DNA of 64,000 nucleotides from Ascaphus truei (lineage: Eukaryota; Chordata; Amphibia; Anura; Ascaphidae). Shown here piece after piece: positions 23,921-32,962 of this stretch; the first letter of the stretch is position 1, and the number at the start of each line of letters is the position of its first letter. The stretch lies in assembly GCA_036426205.1 (NCBI GenBank), contig CM071570.1, positions 55,960,229 to 56,024,228 of the forward strand. Reading direction: 5' to 3'. The notes beneath the pieces are model-generated. The model did not search any database. It was not told the origin of the DNA and saw nothing but the letters and a program-made list of their open reading frames with translations. The translations under genes and the position numbers were made by a program.

Positions 23921-24389
23921 GGGCCTATGCAGAGAGCAGCGCTATTTCGAAATTCGCCATTTTTTGGCGAAAATCGCGCAGAAAGCAGCAGAAAATGGCG
24001 AGTTCCGAAAAACGCGCCAATTTTTCTTTTCTATTTGTAAAACTCGCCTCGCGGCTGGCGAGAACCTCAATCTCGCCAGTTTTAAAAATATCCGTATGCA
24101 GAGAGGCGCGAACGGCATCTAGAACCAATAAAATGGCGCGATTGTCTCCGTTTTGACTCGCCAGAAAAAACTGCCGCTCGCGGCCATTACAAAGGGGAAA
24201 AAAAAGGCGCGAATTTGTTTTAACACATTTCTGAAGCGCGCATCTCGCCAATTTAAACTCGCCACACGCATCCATGTTAAACATAGCAGAATTCGCACTT
24301 TTCTGCATATGGAGATTAAAACTCTCCAAAAAAGCTACTTTTTAATAAATTCGCCAATTTTAAAATTCGCTGCTCTCTGCATAGGCCCC
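23921..24389. mobile_element. 469-bp MITE with perfect 22-bp terminal inverted repeats
   Basis: It starts GGGGCCTATGCAGAGAGCAG and ends with the exact inverse, the match extending 22 bases at each end. The flanks share ATA, suggesting a 3-bp target duplication; that and the GGGGCC tip point weakly to PIF/Harbinger, unconfirmed. It is CpG-rich, with many TCGCC/GGCGA motifs inside. It sits within the dead LINE and its intact ends suggest it is comparatively young. The open frames on both strands have no recognisable domain. Confidence 0.85.
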
Positions 24390-24394
24390 ATAAT

Positions 24395-25485
24395 GTCTCA
24401 ATTGAAGTAATCTGAAAAACTCATCATTTTAAAAGCCCTGTCTTGTCCTTAAAAATCCCACTTTTTTTCTATTCTGAACCAGATCTTTAATTCTAAGTAT
24501 TCCCACAGAATTCCACTTCTTAAATTCTCTATCTGTCAAACAAGTGGGAAATCTGGGTTTCGAAGTAGCGAGGTCATTATAGAGAGGAATCTAGATTACT
24601 CATATAAAGAGCGATTCTTGGACAACCAAAGAATGTCTTGGATCCTGTGTGGACCACAATTGGTATGCTTAATATCTCCCCAACTTTTGATTCCATTCTC
24701 TAAATGCCAATAAATCAATTGGGCTGCCTTGTAGTGTTTATAAATATTAGGTATCGCCAACCCCCTCTCTTCCATAGGACATTGCAATATCATGTTTTTA
24801 ACTTGTGGTTGTCTATGGCTCCAAAATCTAGTGAATACTTTCTAAATTTTAATGAGCTCTATCTTAATAGGTTATATATATAAAAAATCGTACAATAGTT
24901 TTGTGAGGAGATTCATCTTAATCGCAGTTATCCTGTGATTACAGGTATTGTAAAATCCTTCCATTCAGCAAGATACTTCTGCATTCTTTTAAATAGGACA
25001 GGAGAGTTATCTTGGTAAAGCCCCCCAATTGACCAGGTATTTCATACACGCTGTACAGAATCTGAAGTCTAAATTCAATTTTAATCGTTTCAACATGTGT
25101 TGAGTTATATTAAGGGCTAGGACTTCTGATTTTGTATAATTTTGCTTAAAGTTAGTTCACTAAAATGTGTCAGTTCGTTAAATAGATTGGGCAATGAGGT
25201 CAGCGGCATAGATATACAGTAATATCTGTATTCTTCATCTCCAATAGGAACTCCAGTAATGTTTAGGTTAGAATGATTGTGATTTGCTAATACTTCAACT
25301 GTTATGGGGAATGATCAGGGAAGACAACAGACACCTTTGGCTTGTCACATAAAAAATTGGCACTCATACAGGACGATGTCCCACCAATCATAACAATTCC
25401 ATATAAGACTGTATATAAAGTTTGAATACCAAGGAGGACTTTGTCTCCAAAATTAATAAACATTTTCAACGTTTCAGACTTAAAT
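24395..25485 (-). pseudogene. L1/Tx1-type LINE, RT palm/thumb and connection remnant
   Basis: On the minus strand, FINFGDKVLLGIQTLY (the xxFGxxxLxxIxxLY region), then ITGVPIGDEEYR and LTSLPNLFNELTHFSE, and later a motif close to GGLGLPNIYxYYxAAQL (EERGLAIPNIYKHYKAAQL, about 24770-24720). This order is that of L1-clade ORF2. The YADD catalytic motif is lost in a decayed stretch. It is interrupted upstream by a SINE and downstream by a MITE. Confidence 0.7.
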
Positions 25486-25735
25486 AATAATAATAATAAT
25501 AGCATGTTCTTGTATAGCGCTGCTAGTTGTACGCAGCGCTTTACAGAGACATTTTACAGGCGCAGGTCCCTGCTCCATGGAGCTTACAATCTATGTTTTG
25601 GTGCCTGGGGCACAGGGAGATAAAGTGACTTGCCCAAGTTCACAAGGAGCCGACACCGGGAATTGAACCAGACTCCCCTGCTTCAAACTCAGTGCCAGTC
25701 AGTGTCGTTACTCACTGAGCACTCCCTCTCCCTAT
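25486..25735 (-). mobile_element. tRNA-derived SINE with L2-like tail
   Basis: On the minus strand: GTGCTCAGTGAGTAACGAC (A-box-like region), GGTTCAATTCCC (B box, GGTTCAANTCC), a conserved core with TTGGGCAAGTCACTTTATCT, and a tail with TGTAAAGCGCTGCGTAC and AGCGCTATACAAG, ending in (ATT)n. Boxes A and B are the internal Pol III promoter inherited from a tRNA. The GCGCTATA tail resembles L2 and suggests L2-type machinery moved it. It is nearly full length and lies in the dead LINE. Confidence 0.8.
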
Positions 25736-25739
25736 TAAG

Positions 25740-26005
25740 GGCCAACTAACTATCAAAAGTCTTTTTGGCATCTTGGCTTAAAATCACAAGGGGAATATTC
25801 GAGACTCGAGCATGGTATACAACATCAAATATCCTTCTGAGATGAATCCCGCTTGGTCATAATGAATGAGCCTAGGTAAATATGCCACTGGTCTGTGTGC
25901 TAGAATAATTGCATATCATTTTATGTCCATGTTCAATAGGGATATCGGACAATAACTTGCACAGCTTGTCTCATCTCTTCCCTCATTATCAATAGATATA
26001 ATATT
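25740..26005 (-). pseudogene. L1/Tx1-type LINE, RT fingers remnant
   Basis: The minus strand reads YCPISLLNMDIK, AYLPRLIHYDQAGFIS and a worn version of the DAxKAFDxVSW block. The RPISLLNxDxK and LIHxDQxGFI motifs identify an L1-clade reverse transcriptase. A SINE was inserted right after the palm motif. Confidence 0.8.
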
Positions 26006-26059
26006 TACTCCTGTTATTGATACTGATTTAAGATTTTGTGCATGTGTGCTGTAATGGAA

Positions 26060-26320
26060 ATAGCAGAAAGTATTAAGTATTTAAATCAGTCTGGCACATT
26101 GGTTACAAATTGTCTTAAAACCACAAGAATTGTTTTTATGGCCTGTTAAACCCCAGGTCTTTGTTTTATAAGACAGATAATATCTAGGGCTAAGTATATC
26201 TGGTTCTCTAAGTGGGGGTTTGAAATATGGCTGTCCTGATACTAGAATAAACGTAAACCTTTTACATGTACCTTGAAAGTCATGCTTCGGATGATCTGTG
26301 AAATATGAGAAAATATGGGA
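26060..26320 (-). pseudogene. Possible Penelope-like linker remnant
   Basis: The minus-strand open frame (26497-26081, 138 codons) contains PLREPDILSPRYY followed by KTKTWGLTGHKNN and CGFKTICNQCARLI. This resembles the segment of PLEs between RT and endonuclease, where an RxPxLxDxLSPS motif precedes a CGxxxCxxC knuckle. The 57.9-kb PLE has an equivalent CGNYKCGRGRCITC. The endonuclease is absent. It could be a chance frame. Confidence 0.4.
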
Positions 26321-26667
26321 AGTGTGTGGCCCAAGATGACAGCCCAAAGTTTTGAGTAAACTTATTAGATATAAAATCCTGGGCCTGACATCAAGAATAA
26401 GAAATATATATTTGTAACCATTGTGATTACATGAATCAATTGATACCAAAAAACAAGGGTATCTATGTATTATCTCTGATATCTGTTTCCCATACAAAAA
26501 TAGAAGTTATGTGGTCAGACACAACAGTGAAGATGGCGTTTGTCTAAGTATTATAGAAACAAAGTTTTGAAGTCTTTTGTATATTGAAACAAAGGTTAAA
26601 CGTCAAAATATTTATATATTTTAATTCAGTCGCAAAACTGTCATGGGGTTGATTAATGAAAAGGAGT

Positions 26668-26703
26668 GGGTTGAGAACACGCCCAAAGGGGGCGACATAT
26701 GTT
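26668..26703 (+). ncRNA. Decayed hammerhead-like motif I
   Basis: TTGAGAA, CA, stem CGCCC / AAAGG / GGGCG, then ACATATGT, an 8-base palindrome. The GAA of the core is missing, so it should be inactive. It is listed because its layout follows the other loci. Confidence 0.25.
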
Positions 26704-27117
26704 TTTTTCAATTAAAAGGTTCTAGTATATAAGTCATGCATTTGAATTTTTTAATGGAATTCAACAGAGGTGTGTTTTGGGATCAGACATGTTAATTCTC
26801 ATCTTTTCTGCTCCAATGAAGAACCTATTACATGTTCTGTGCTAACGTATAGGAGTTTCTGCTTATTTTTATCTTTTGATTTTAAGAAACGGTCTGCATT
26901 TTATACTGTATGTTTCTTGTAATAATCTGTTTGTAACCTAAGCACTGTGCTTTTTGAATATTAAAGCTAAACTTTAATAATACTTGGGCTCTGATTGAAC
27001 TGTTGCACGCTTTGTAGAGTCATTTACAAATGTACGTTTTCAGACACATTTTGCCATAACAGATTATTTTGGTGTTAAATTCATAGTTTTCTTAATAAAC
27101 AGGGACAAGAGACTCTG

Positions 27118-27120
<3 letters not shown>

Positions 27121-27173
<53 letters not shown>
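27121..27173 (+). repeat. (AT)n microsatellite
   Basis: About 26 uninterrupted dinucleotide units. It creates an artificial Ile-Tyr reading frame on the minus strand. Confidence 0.95.
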
Positions 27174-27176
<3 letters not shown>

Positions 27177-27599
27177 CTTTAACTTTATTTTTTAATAAGA
27201 TTTCTTTTGGGGGTACAAAAAAGGATGGGGGTATGGGAACATTTGAAGACAATAATACATATCACAATGAAGATACAAACACACAATTAAAACCAAGGAG
27301 GGTTAGGTATATTTCAGGTGCAATTTCATGTAAACAGACTTAATTGAGAGGTTGGTACTTTGCGTGTGTTGTCACGGTTACACCCATCTTACATAAAAGT
27401 CAGTGTAAAATGAATATTTTTGATAATTTCTTTGGTGGTGGAAACAGATTGAAGATATATATTGCGACGCATTGAGGATAGATATTAATTTCAGGGACCC
27501 GTGCAGAAGGTGAAAAGGGGGTCAGCTAGATAGCTGTGTATTAACCCATGTCCCATACACAGGTCACGTGCTCACATGTGTGCCCTACGTAACATGAGT

Positions 27600-27860
27600 A
27601 ATTAGAAATGGAGAAAACTTTTTTAGAATAAAAACTAGGTAGACTATCTGGGCCTGGAGCGTTATTATTCTTAAGGGCTTTAATTGCTTCCACTATTTCC
27701 TGAAGTTCAATTGCTCTCTCTCGATTGACATTTTCTCCATCTGTCAATATAGATAGGCCAGCTTCCTTAAGAAAGTCAATGATTTCATGTTTCTTTTGAT
27801 TATTAGGTTCAAAATTGTCTGTGAGATTGTATTTGGCAAGAAGTTTTATAGCAAACCAAA
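27600..27860 (-). pseudogene. L1/Tx1-type LINE, start of RT domain remnant
   Basis: The minus strand reads FLKEAGLSIL, then EAIKALKNNNAPGPDSLPSF, the E(I)xxAIxxLKNxKAPGPDGLPxxFY block at the start of L1-clade reverse transcriptase. It is the 5'-most recognised piece of the element whose other pieces run down to 23.15 kb. No endonuclease domain was seen upstream. Confidence 0.75.
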
Positions 27861-27864
27861 CACT

Positions 27865-28775
27865 TATACTTAAAACTGAATCATTTGACCTATTAATCTG
27901 TGGCTTGTTGTTTGTGTCCTGTTTGCTCCTTTGGGTGTGTGCCTAAATTCTGCAATCCTATACTTATTTATTTGAGTGAAACATGCAAACCACGGTTTCT
28001 GTCATTTGCCATGTTAAATTACTTGCAGCTTTTCTCAATGACATTACTATTATGAGGAATTCAAAAGGACGGGCTAAAGATAGGATTAATTGAATGAGCT
28101 GGTATGGCGTTTGGAGACACCATACTGTTTACAGATCTGTAATGCAAGTTGTAACTAGCAATGTGACTTTTGCTTATCATTGTTTCACAAATGCTTAATG
28201 TTTCTTTGAGCCTTAGAAGATCAAAGTGTGTTTTGAAATGAAGATAATAACGCAGTCTGTACTTCTTTCTGTAGAGAAAGAACATTGCAATCTTGTGGAG
28301 CTCTGGTAGAAGTCATTCGCTTCCTGCAGCAGCTTAACAGAAATGTATGGATCCAATTTGTATATTGGCCATCAGAAGAGTGATATAAAGTATGTCACAA
28401 ATCACACATGGTAATACTCAAGTGGTTGTAATGGTACGGCCAAATGAAAACACACACGCTGAAATGCTAATGCAGTATTTTCCTGTAGTTTTACATGAAT
28501 GCATTAGAGTCCAGCTTTAGATAATAGCAATACCAGCAATGCATCAAATACTTTTTAGAAGGTCATATCAAATGGGTTGTCAATTGCAGTGTGAAAATTA
28601 GAAGTGTCTCTCATCCAAAAATATGAAACCTATTATGCAAAGCAAGGGAAGATTATTAGGATGCTACATAAACACATTCAAAATAGGCAGGATATTTGGT
28701 CACGTACAGTATGCAGCCATTCACATAGTAGACTGGCTTTTCTCATGTATTTTAATGTGGAAGGAAGGGGAATTT
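27865..28775. other. No feature recognised
   Basis: AT-rich non-coding DNA upstream (in the minus sense) of the dead LINE. Confidence 0.35.
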
Positions 28776-28792
28776 TGGTGCCTTTAATGAGA

Positions 28793-28828
28793 CCTTGATA
28801 ATGCGCTTAGCACGAAACATGTAGATTA
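28793..28828 (+). ncRNA. Hammerhead-like motif F (U3/A8 core variant)
   Basis: TTGATAA (28795-28801), a short imperfect stem II TGC / GCTTA / GCA, GAA (28814-28816), the palindrome ACATGT (28817-28822) and A. The core pair is U-A as in motifs D and E. Stem I is not convincing, so this copy is probably worn. Confidence 0.35.
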
Positions 28829-28829
28829 C

Positions 28830-29330
28830 TCGCTTCACCTCTGTTTTTACATGATCGAATAAACCTTTTTTGATACTTGAGTCACTGTCTTCTTCCTTCA
28901 ACTGGATGGTGGTGCGTCTCATCTTTCCTCCATTTTTGTTCCTGCTACTTGGCGGATTTGCAGCCCGAGGATTCCTGTTACTTTGTTAACTTTAAGCAGC
29001 CTGGAGCCCCTTGGCGATGGGACACCTGACCGCAGGGACTAAGCTCCCCTATCTTCCCTCCCCCGCACCCGCACCTTTGGTGCCGGACCACGTGCTGCTT
29101 CCCCTCTCCCATCCAGCTTGGCTGGATTGCATGCTGTTTCCCCTCCCCTTCCCCAGTGTCACAGGGGGCAGAGCTACGGGGATTCAAAGGAGCACAGGGG
29201 AAGGAAGGCAGTCTGCTCCCTGAAAAGAAGTTTCCGCCCGTCCCTTTGTTTGTGTAATACCACGAAAATCGTATAATATATTGTACATTATATTGTATTT
29301 TTTTTTTTAATATTCGGTCAATATTATAAT
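28830..29330. other. GC-richer non-coding stretch
   Basis: A segment rich in CCCCTCCC and GGTGCCGG-like motifs with open frames on both strands but no domain. It may be part of a non-coding element that starts at the hammerhead-like motif. Confidence 0.3.
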
Positions 29331-29334
29331 ATAA

Positions 29335-29404
29335 TAATAAAGCTCAAACCGCGTCATAAGCGGATCCGCGTTATAGCGGATCACGCTATAACGGGGTTGA
29401 GCTG
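29335..29404. mobile_element. Right end of pogo-like MITE (TACAGCTCAACC family)
   Basis: AAGCGGATCCGCGTTATAGC, then ATAACGGGGTTGAGCTG followed by TA. The same terminus ends the MITE at 56580-56778. The left end was not found. Confidence 0.6.
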
Positions 29405-29406
29405 TA

Positions 29407-29499
29407 TGTGTTTTTTTCGAAAATTAAATTAGATCTGCTGGCGCACTTAGTGAAAATTAATTGGACCACAAAGGGTTAAAATAATGGCCGCTGCATCTG
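29407..29499. mobile_element. Right end of mariner-like MITE
   Basis: GTTAAAATAATGGCCGCTGCATCTG followed by TA matches the right end of the MITE at 3561-3909. Only the terminal 25 bases match. Confidence 0.5.
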
Positions 29500-29567
29500 T
29501 ACCCGGTTAATGATTGTTTAGATATAGAAGGCAAACCCTGGCACCATGTGAAACACCTATTAGAGGG

Positions 29568-29746
29568 GTGGCCAACTCCAGTCCTGAAGGGACACCAACA
29601 GGTCAGGTTTTCAGGATATCCCTGCTTCAGCACATGTAGTGCAGTCTTCAACTGAGCCACTGATTGAGCCACCTGTGCTGAAGCAGGAATATCCTGAAAA
29701 CCTGACCTGTTGGTGGCCCTTGAGGACTGCAGTTGGCCACTCCTGC
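29568..29746. mobile_element. hAT-type MITE M1, near-complete copy
   Basis: The arms GGGGTGGCCAACTCCAGTCC and the inverse of CAGTTGGCCACTCCTG enclose two inverted blocks containing ACAGGTCAGGTTTTCAGGAT. The flanks ACCTATTA and CCCTATTG match at 6 of 8. It is the best copy for reconstructing the family's layout. Confidence 0.75.
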
Positions 29747-30370
29747 CCTATTGGAATCAAGAAAATAGAACAAGATTTTTCACTGTGAATGGAACTTTCC
29801 TTGAGACTTGTTAATTACCTATTCTGTAGATCAGAGATGCGCAAACTGGGGGGCACAAGATTTTTGGGGGAAGGGGGTGCGGCGGTTACAGAGGTCCCGC
29901 GCTCTCCCCCAAGGCCTTTAAATTAAATGCTGGGGAACAGCGTGAGGCGTCTGTAACTAATTTACCTTGGCTTCCAGCGACGCGTCTGTGACGGTAGGGG
30001 GGTAACCATGCTCTCAAATGTTTAAGACCATTTGGTTACCCCTGATCCTTAATAAGGGTTCAAGAAGAGTCAGGTCTTGAGCCCAGTACTGTGTAATGCA
30101 TAAAATGTATTGTGCGACAAAGGATTTGATGTGTTTTTGCCTTTCAAGGGATGCCAGCAAGCAGAGATTGCTGTGGTATGAGTTTCAAGGGGGGGTTTGC
30201 GGAGAAAGTGTTGTCAGATTGTCTATAGCCAGGGCCCAGAGTTGCTGGATACCCCAAAAATGTACCCGGGAATCATGAGTGATTCCTGGATACATGTAGG
30301 CACATTGTTGTGGCAATACCTCTCCTTGAAAACGGTTTCGTGACTCACCACTAGGGGTTCCCTACATCAG

Positions 30371-30640
30371 CATTGCCCAGAAAGGTAAATGGGGCATAGG
30401 GATGCAAAGTGTCCCGGTAACTATGAGGGGTCCCTAAGTTAAGGGGGATGCCCAGTTAATGCCCCGGTCACCCAGAACCTGTATAAGGGTTCATTGGTTG
30501 GTTCCCTGCTTCAGCACAGACCAGAAAGGTAAAAGGGGCATAGGGATGTGAGGTGTCCCTGGAACAGTCAAGGGGTCCCTAGGTTAATGAGGATACCCAG
30601 TAAATCCTCAGGTCACCCAGAACCGGTATAGGGGTTCTGA
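30371..30640 (+). repeat. Two-unit tandem repeat within the LTR-like element
   Basis: Both units run through CCAGAAAGGTAAA, GGGGCATAGGGATG, GGGGTCCCTA, GGTTAAT/AGTTAAG, GTCACCCAGAACC and TATA(A/G)GGGTTC. They differ by about 15-20%, so the duplication is old relative to the element. Confidence 0.7.
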
Positions 30641-31034
30641 GGTGCTCCAACCATACATATAAGGCAGGAACCCTCGCTGAGAGCACAGGACTTTGTACTG
30701 ACGAGCAGCACAATTTGGAGGATTTGTATTGCCTTTCCTTTCCTCCCAGATTCACTTCAGTTCAGGATTCTCTGTATGGTGTTTCTTTGTGCTACAATAT
30801 GCTCTGATATGAGAGAACAGTCTCTTTAACTAATAGAATATTAGTGTCAGTTTCCTTTAGGTTGCCCTTAGGTATCCGTGCATGCTCATGAGATTTATGT
30901 TTAACTTGTTCACTTTACTCTAAGGTGTAATTGTTATAGTTTTTTTTTTTTAGTTTTGCTATACATTTACTGTTTGGGAGGTGTGTTTGGGTGGAGGTAG
31001 GGAAGTACCACAGACTATTCCAGTCTGTGAGAAT

Positions 31035-31075
31035 GGGCCTGAAGAAGGGGCGCTGTAGTCCTCGAAACGTTGCCC
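31035..31075 (+). ncRNA. Hammerhead-like motif A
   Basis: CTGAAGA (31039-31045), an extra A, stem II GGGG (31047-31050) with CCTC (31060-31063), GAA (31064-31066), the palindrome ACGT (31067-31070) and T. GGGC (31035-31038) pairs perfectly with GCCC (31072-31075) as stem I. The copy in the duplicated block, around 35022-35055, has lost bases in both stems. Confidence 0.55.
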
Positions 31076-32383
31076 CCCTATGATTTATTACCTTGACCTG
31101 AACGTGTGATATACGTTGTCCTTGCTTTCCCCTATCTCCTTTCTCCCCCCCCCCCCTCCGTTGTTTTTCCCTTTGTATTTCCCCCATTCCTCTTCCTCTC
31201 TAGACCTACAATGTATTGTTCAGCCCTTGCTTCCAAGTAAAATTCCTACTTAGCCCCGAATAGGGTTGGCTTATGTAGTGCAATATTTGTGAATATATCG
31301 TTATTTTTCTACTGACGCCTTGTCTGGTTTTTCATGAGTGCTGGGAACCATTAAATTAATTAATACATATAAGGTTGCGAGGGGATTCTTAGAATCCATA
31401 CTAAGTCTATGCAATAGTGTGTGGGGGATATGGCTGGTGAAAAATAAAGTGCAGCTTTTTATTCTATTCCCCATACTAGAAAGACTTAGGTTTTTAAAGT
31501 GTATATTTTATTAACAAAGTGTGTTAAGTACATATATGCTTTGTGCACAGTAAATGAGCTGGGACTTTCAGAACCAATGTTCTGACAGGCCACTGGGGCT
31601 ACCAACTTGGTGCCAGTAAGTCTGAACAGGACATCGGAGATGAAAGCCACAGAGGATGTCTCAGGTGTGAAAACCAGATGGGCAGCAGGAACAGGCTGAG
31701 CACCCAAGTCCTGTCGTCCAGTTGTTCTGTCAGACTTGAAGGAGCTTGTCACTGCGTGTGTCATTGAGGGAACCAGGGGCAGAGGTGCCAAGTTGCCCAT
31801 GCCCCTTGGTTCATTCAGATTTCCAGCTAAACCTGTTTTTTCTACCGGCATGTCTCTGATTGGCTGCTGAGAAAGTTCTCACTCTTCTGCTGGGGCTGTA
31901 GTATTTTGTGAATGGAGTGAGAAATATGCACCCATCAGATTTGAGTCTTCAGATTCTAAGCACCAAGTCAAGCAAGTAAATTCCAGTCCTGAGGAGAGTG
32001 GGGAGCGGTGTCGTTTGGAATGGGCAGGCTGATTTCAGTTCCAGGACATTGTGGGGTAAGTCCCGGTCAGGGGAAAATCCTTATTTACGATTCCCTGCAC
32101 CTAGGAGAGTCTAGGTTTTAACCCCAGTTCCCAAGTAAGTGCGTCTTTTTGCCTGTAGTTTGTGTTCCACTGTGTGTATGCCTATTTAAGTGAATAAACT
32201 ACAATTTATTTAATTACCTGTTTTGCTCAATGAATGGTCCTGGAATAAGAAGGTGTAAACTGCCTGGTGTCCCGTGACAGCATTGTCATGGTAACCCGGC
32301 GTCAAATGACACCGCGGGGTCACGTGCCATAATTTGATGCTGTAGCTGAGGAGGGGGAAAGATTGTGCACCTCTGCTGTAGAT

Positions 32384-32510
32384 GACGAAAAGTGGTTTTG
32401 AAGATTGGATATAAATCGCTCTAACATTACCCCATTGACAAGTATTGTATTGTACTGTAGAGGAGGAGCGACAACATTACATCCCGGGCCACGCTGGGTA
32501 TATCAGCTAG
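32384..32510 (+). mobile_element. Helitron-like 3' end
   Basis: CCCGGGCCACGCTGGG forms a short hairpin just before the terminal CTAG, followed by T. A 3' hairpin about 10 bases before CTRR, with insertion before T, is the Helitron signature. No 5' TC end or Rep/helicase sequence was found. Confidence 0.55.
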
Positions 32511-32513
32511 TAT

Positions 32514-32519
<6 letters not shown>

Positions 32520-32543
<24 letters not shown>
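32520..32543 (+). repeat. (CA)n microsatellite
   Basis: Perfect in this copy, but broken into CACACC units in the duplicated copy at 36484-36510. Confidence 0.9.
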
Positions 32544-32546
<3 letters not shown>

Positions 32547-32789
32547 ACTCACACCATTGGTATACACTCCCACTCCCCACACACCTTTTGTAAAGCGCTG
32601 TATACACTGTGGGTGCTTTTTAGATGTATGTTTACATACATACATACACACATACTGTACACACCGACACTCTTACATCACTAACATTCAGGGACTATTT
32701 AACACCTCAAGTCATAAATCGCATACAGCACAGGGGGAGGGATAGGGTTCAGTCACACATAACATTCCAAGATGCACTGTTTTTAAGTA

Positions 32790-32896
32790 AAACCCTTACA
32801 TGCTTTATTCATTGTAACACCGCCGGAAAGAAGAGATCAGTGTATCTTGAAAGCTTGCACAAATAAAAGCATTTCGTTAGCCACAGAACGGAATTG

Positions 32897-32948
<52 letters not shown>

Positions 32949-32957
32949 CTGTATATA
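32790..32957 (+). mobile_element. Short repeat with decayed hammerhead and (TCTA)n tail
   Basis: AAGAAGAGATC / AGTGT / ATCTTGAAAGCTTGCAC (32829-32860) resembles motif C with a lost CTGA. It is followed by AAATAAAAGCATTTCGTTAG and a (TCTA)n tail at 32897-32947. The palindrome AGCT after GAA is kept. Confidence 0.5.
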
Positions 32958-32962
32958 TATAT

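Larger units (their letters stand above)
26011..27590. mobile_element. Block inserted between two RT pieces of the dead LINE
   Basis: L1-type ORF2 needs only about 200 bp between the motifs that end at about 27600 and resume at 26005, but about 1.6 kb lies between them. The block holds a possible PLE remnant, a decayed hammerhead-like motif at 26671-26702 and an (AT)n array at 27121. Its own ends are not resolved. Confidence 0.55.
29987..32278 (+). mobile_element. LTR-like element inside the hAT element
   Basis: It starts TGTGACGGTAGGGGGGTAAC and ends GTCCCGTGACA, with GGTCCTGGAATAAGAAGG shortly before the end and a TATTTAAG...AATAAAC signal at 32185-32203, the order expected of an LTR. The flanks GCGTC and GCATT differ only by transitions and could be a worn 5-bp target duplication. 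At 2.3 kb it is long for a solo LTR because other sequence, including hammerhead motif A, is nested in it. A 120-bp unit is repeated at 30371-30486 and 30520-30640. Confidence 0.55.
29832..32375. mobile_element. hAT element split by an LTR-like insertion
   Basis: It starts CAGAGATGCGCAAACTGGGG and ends GGGGGAAAGATTGTGCACCTCTG. The inverted tips match as CAGAGRTGCRCAAWCT. Both sides carry a perfect 8-bp target duplication, CTGTAGAT (29824-29831, 32376-32383). Only about 155 bp and 97 bp are hAT sequence; the middle is the LTR-like element. Confidence 0.85.

Noticed and set aside
25486..25735. The B-box sequence as a functional tRNA gene
   Set aside because: No cloverleaf can be formed around it and it is continuous with a SINE core and tail.
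27064..27252. Minus-strand peptide of alternating Ile and Tyr
   Set aside because: It is the translation of the (AT)n array.
30325..30350. GAAAC on the minus strand as another hammerhead
   Set aside because: The preceding bases give TGGTGAGTC rather than CTGANGA, and no stem II can form.
32897..32947. Tetranucleotide arrays as a CRISPR-like array
   Set aside because: They are simple microsatellites without unique spacers, in a vertebrate genome.
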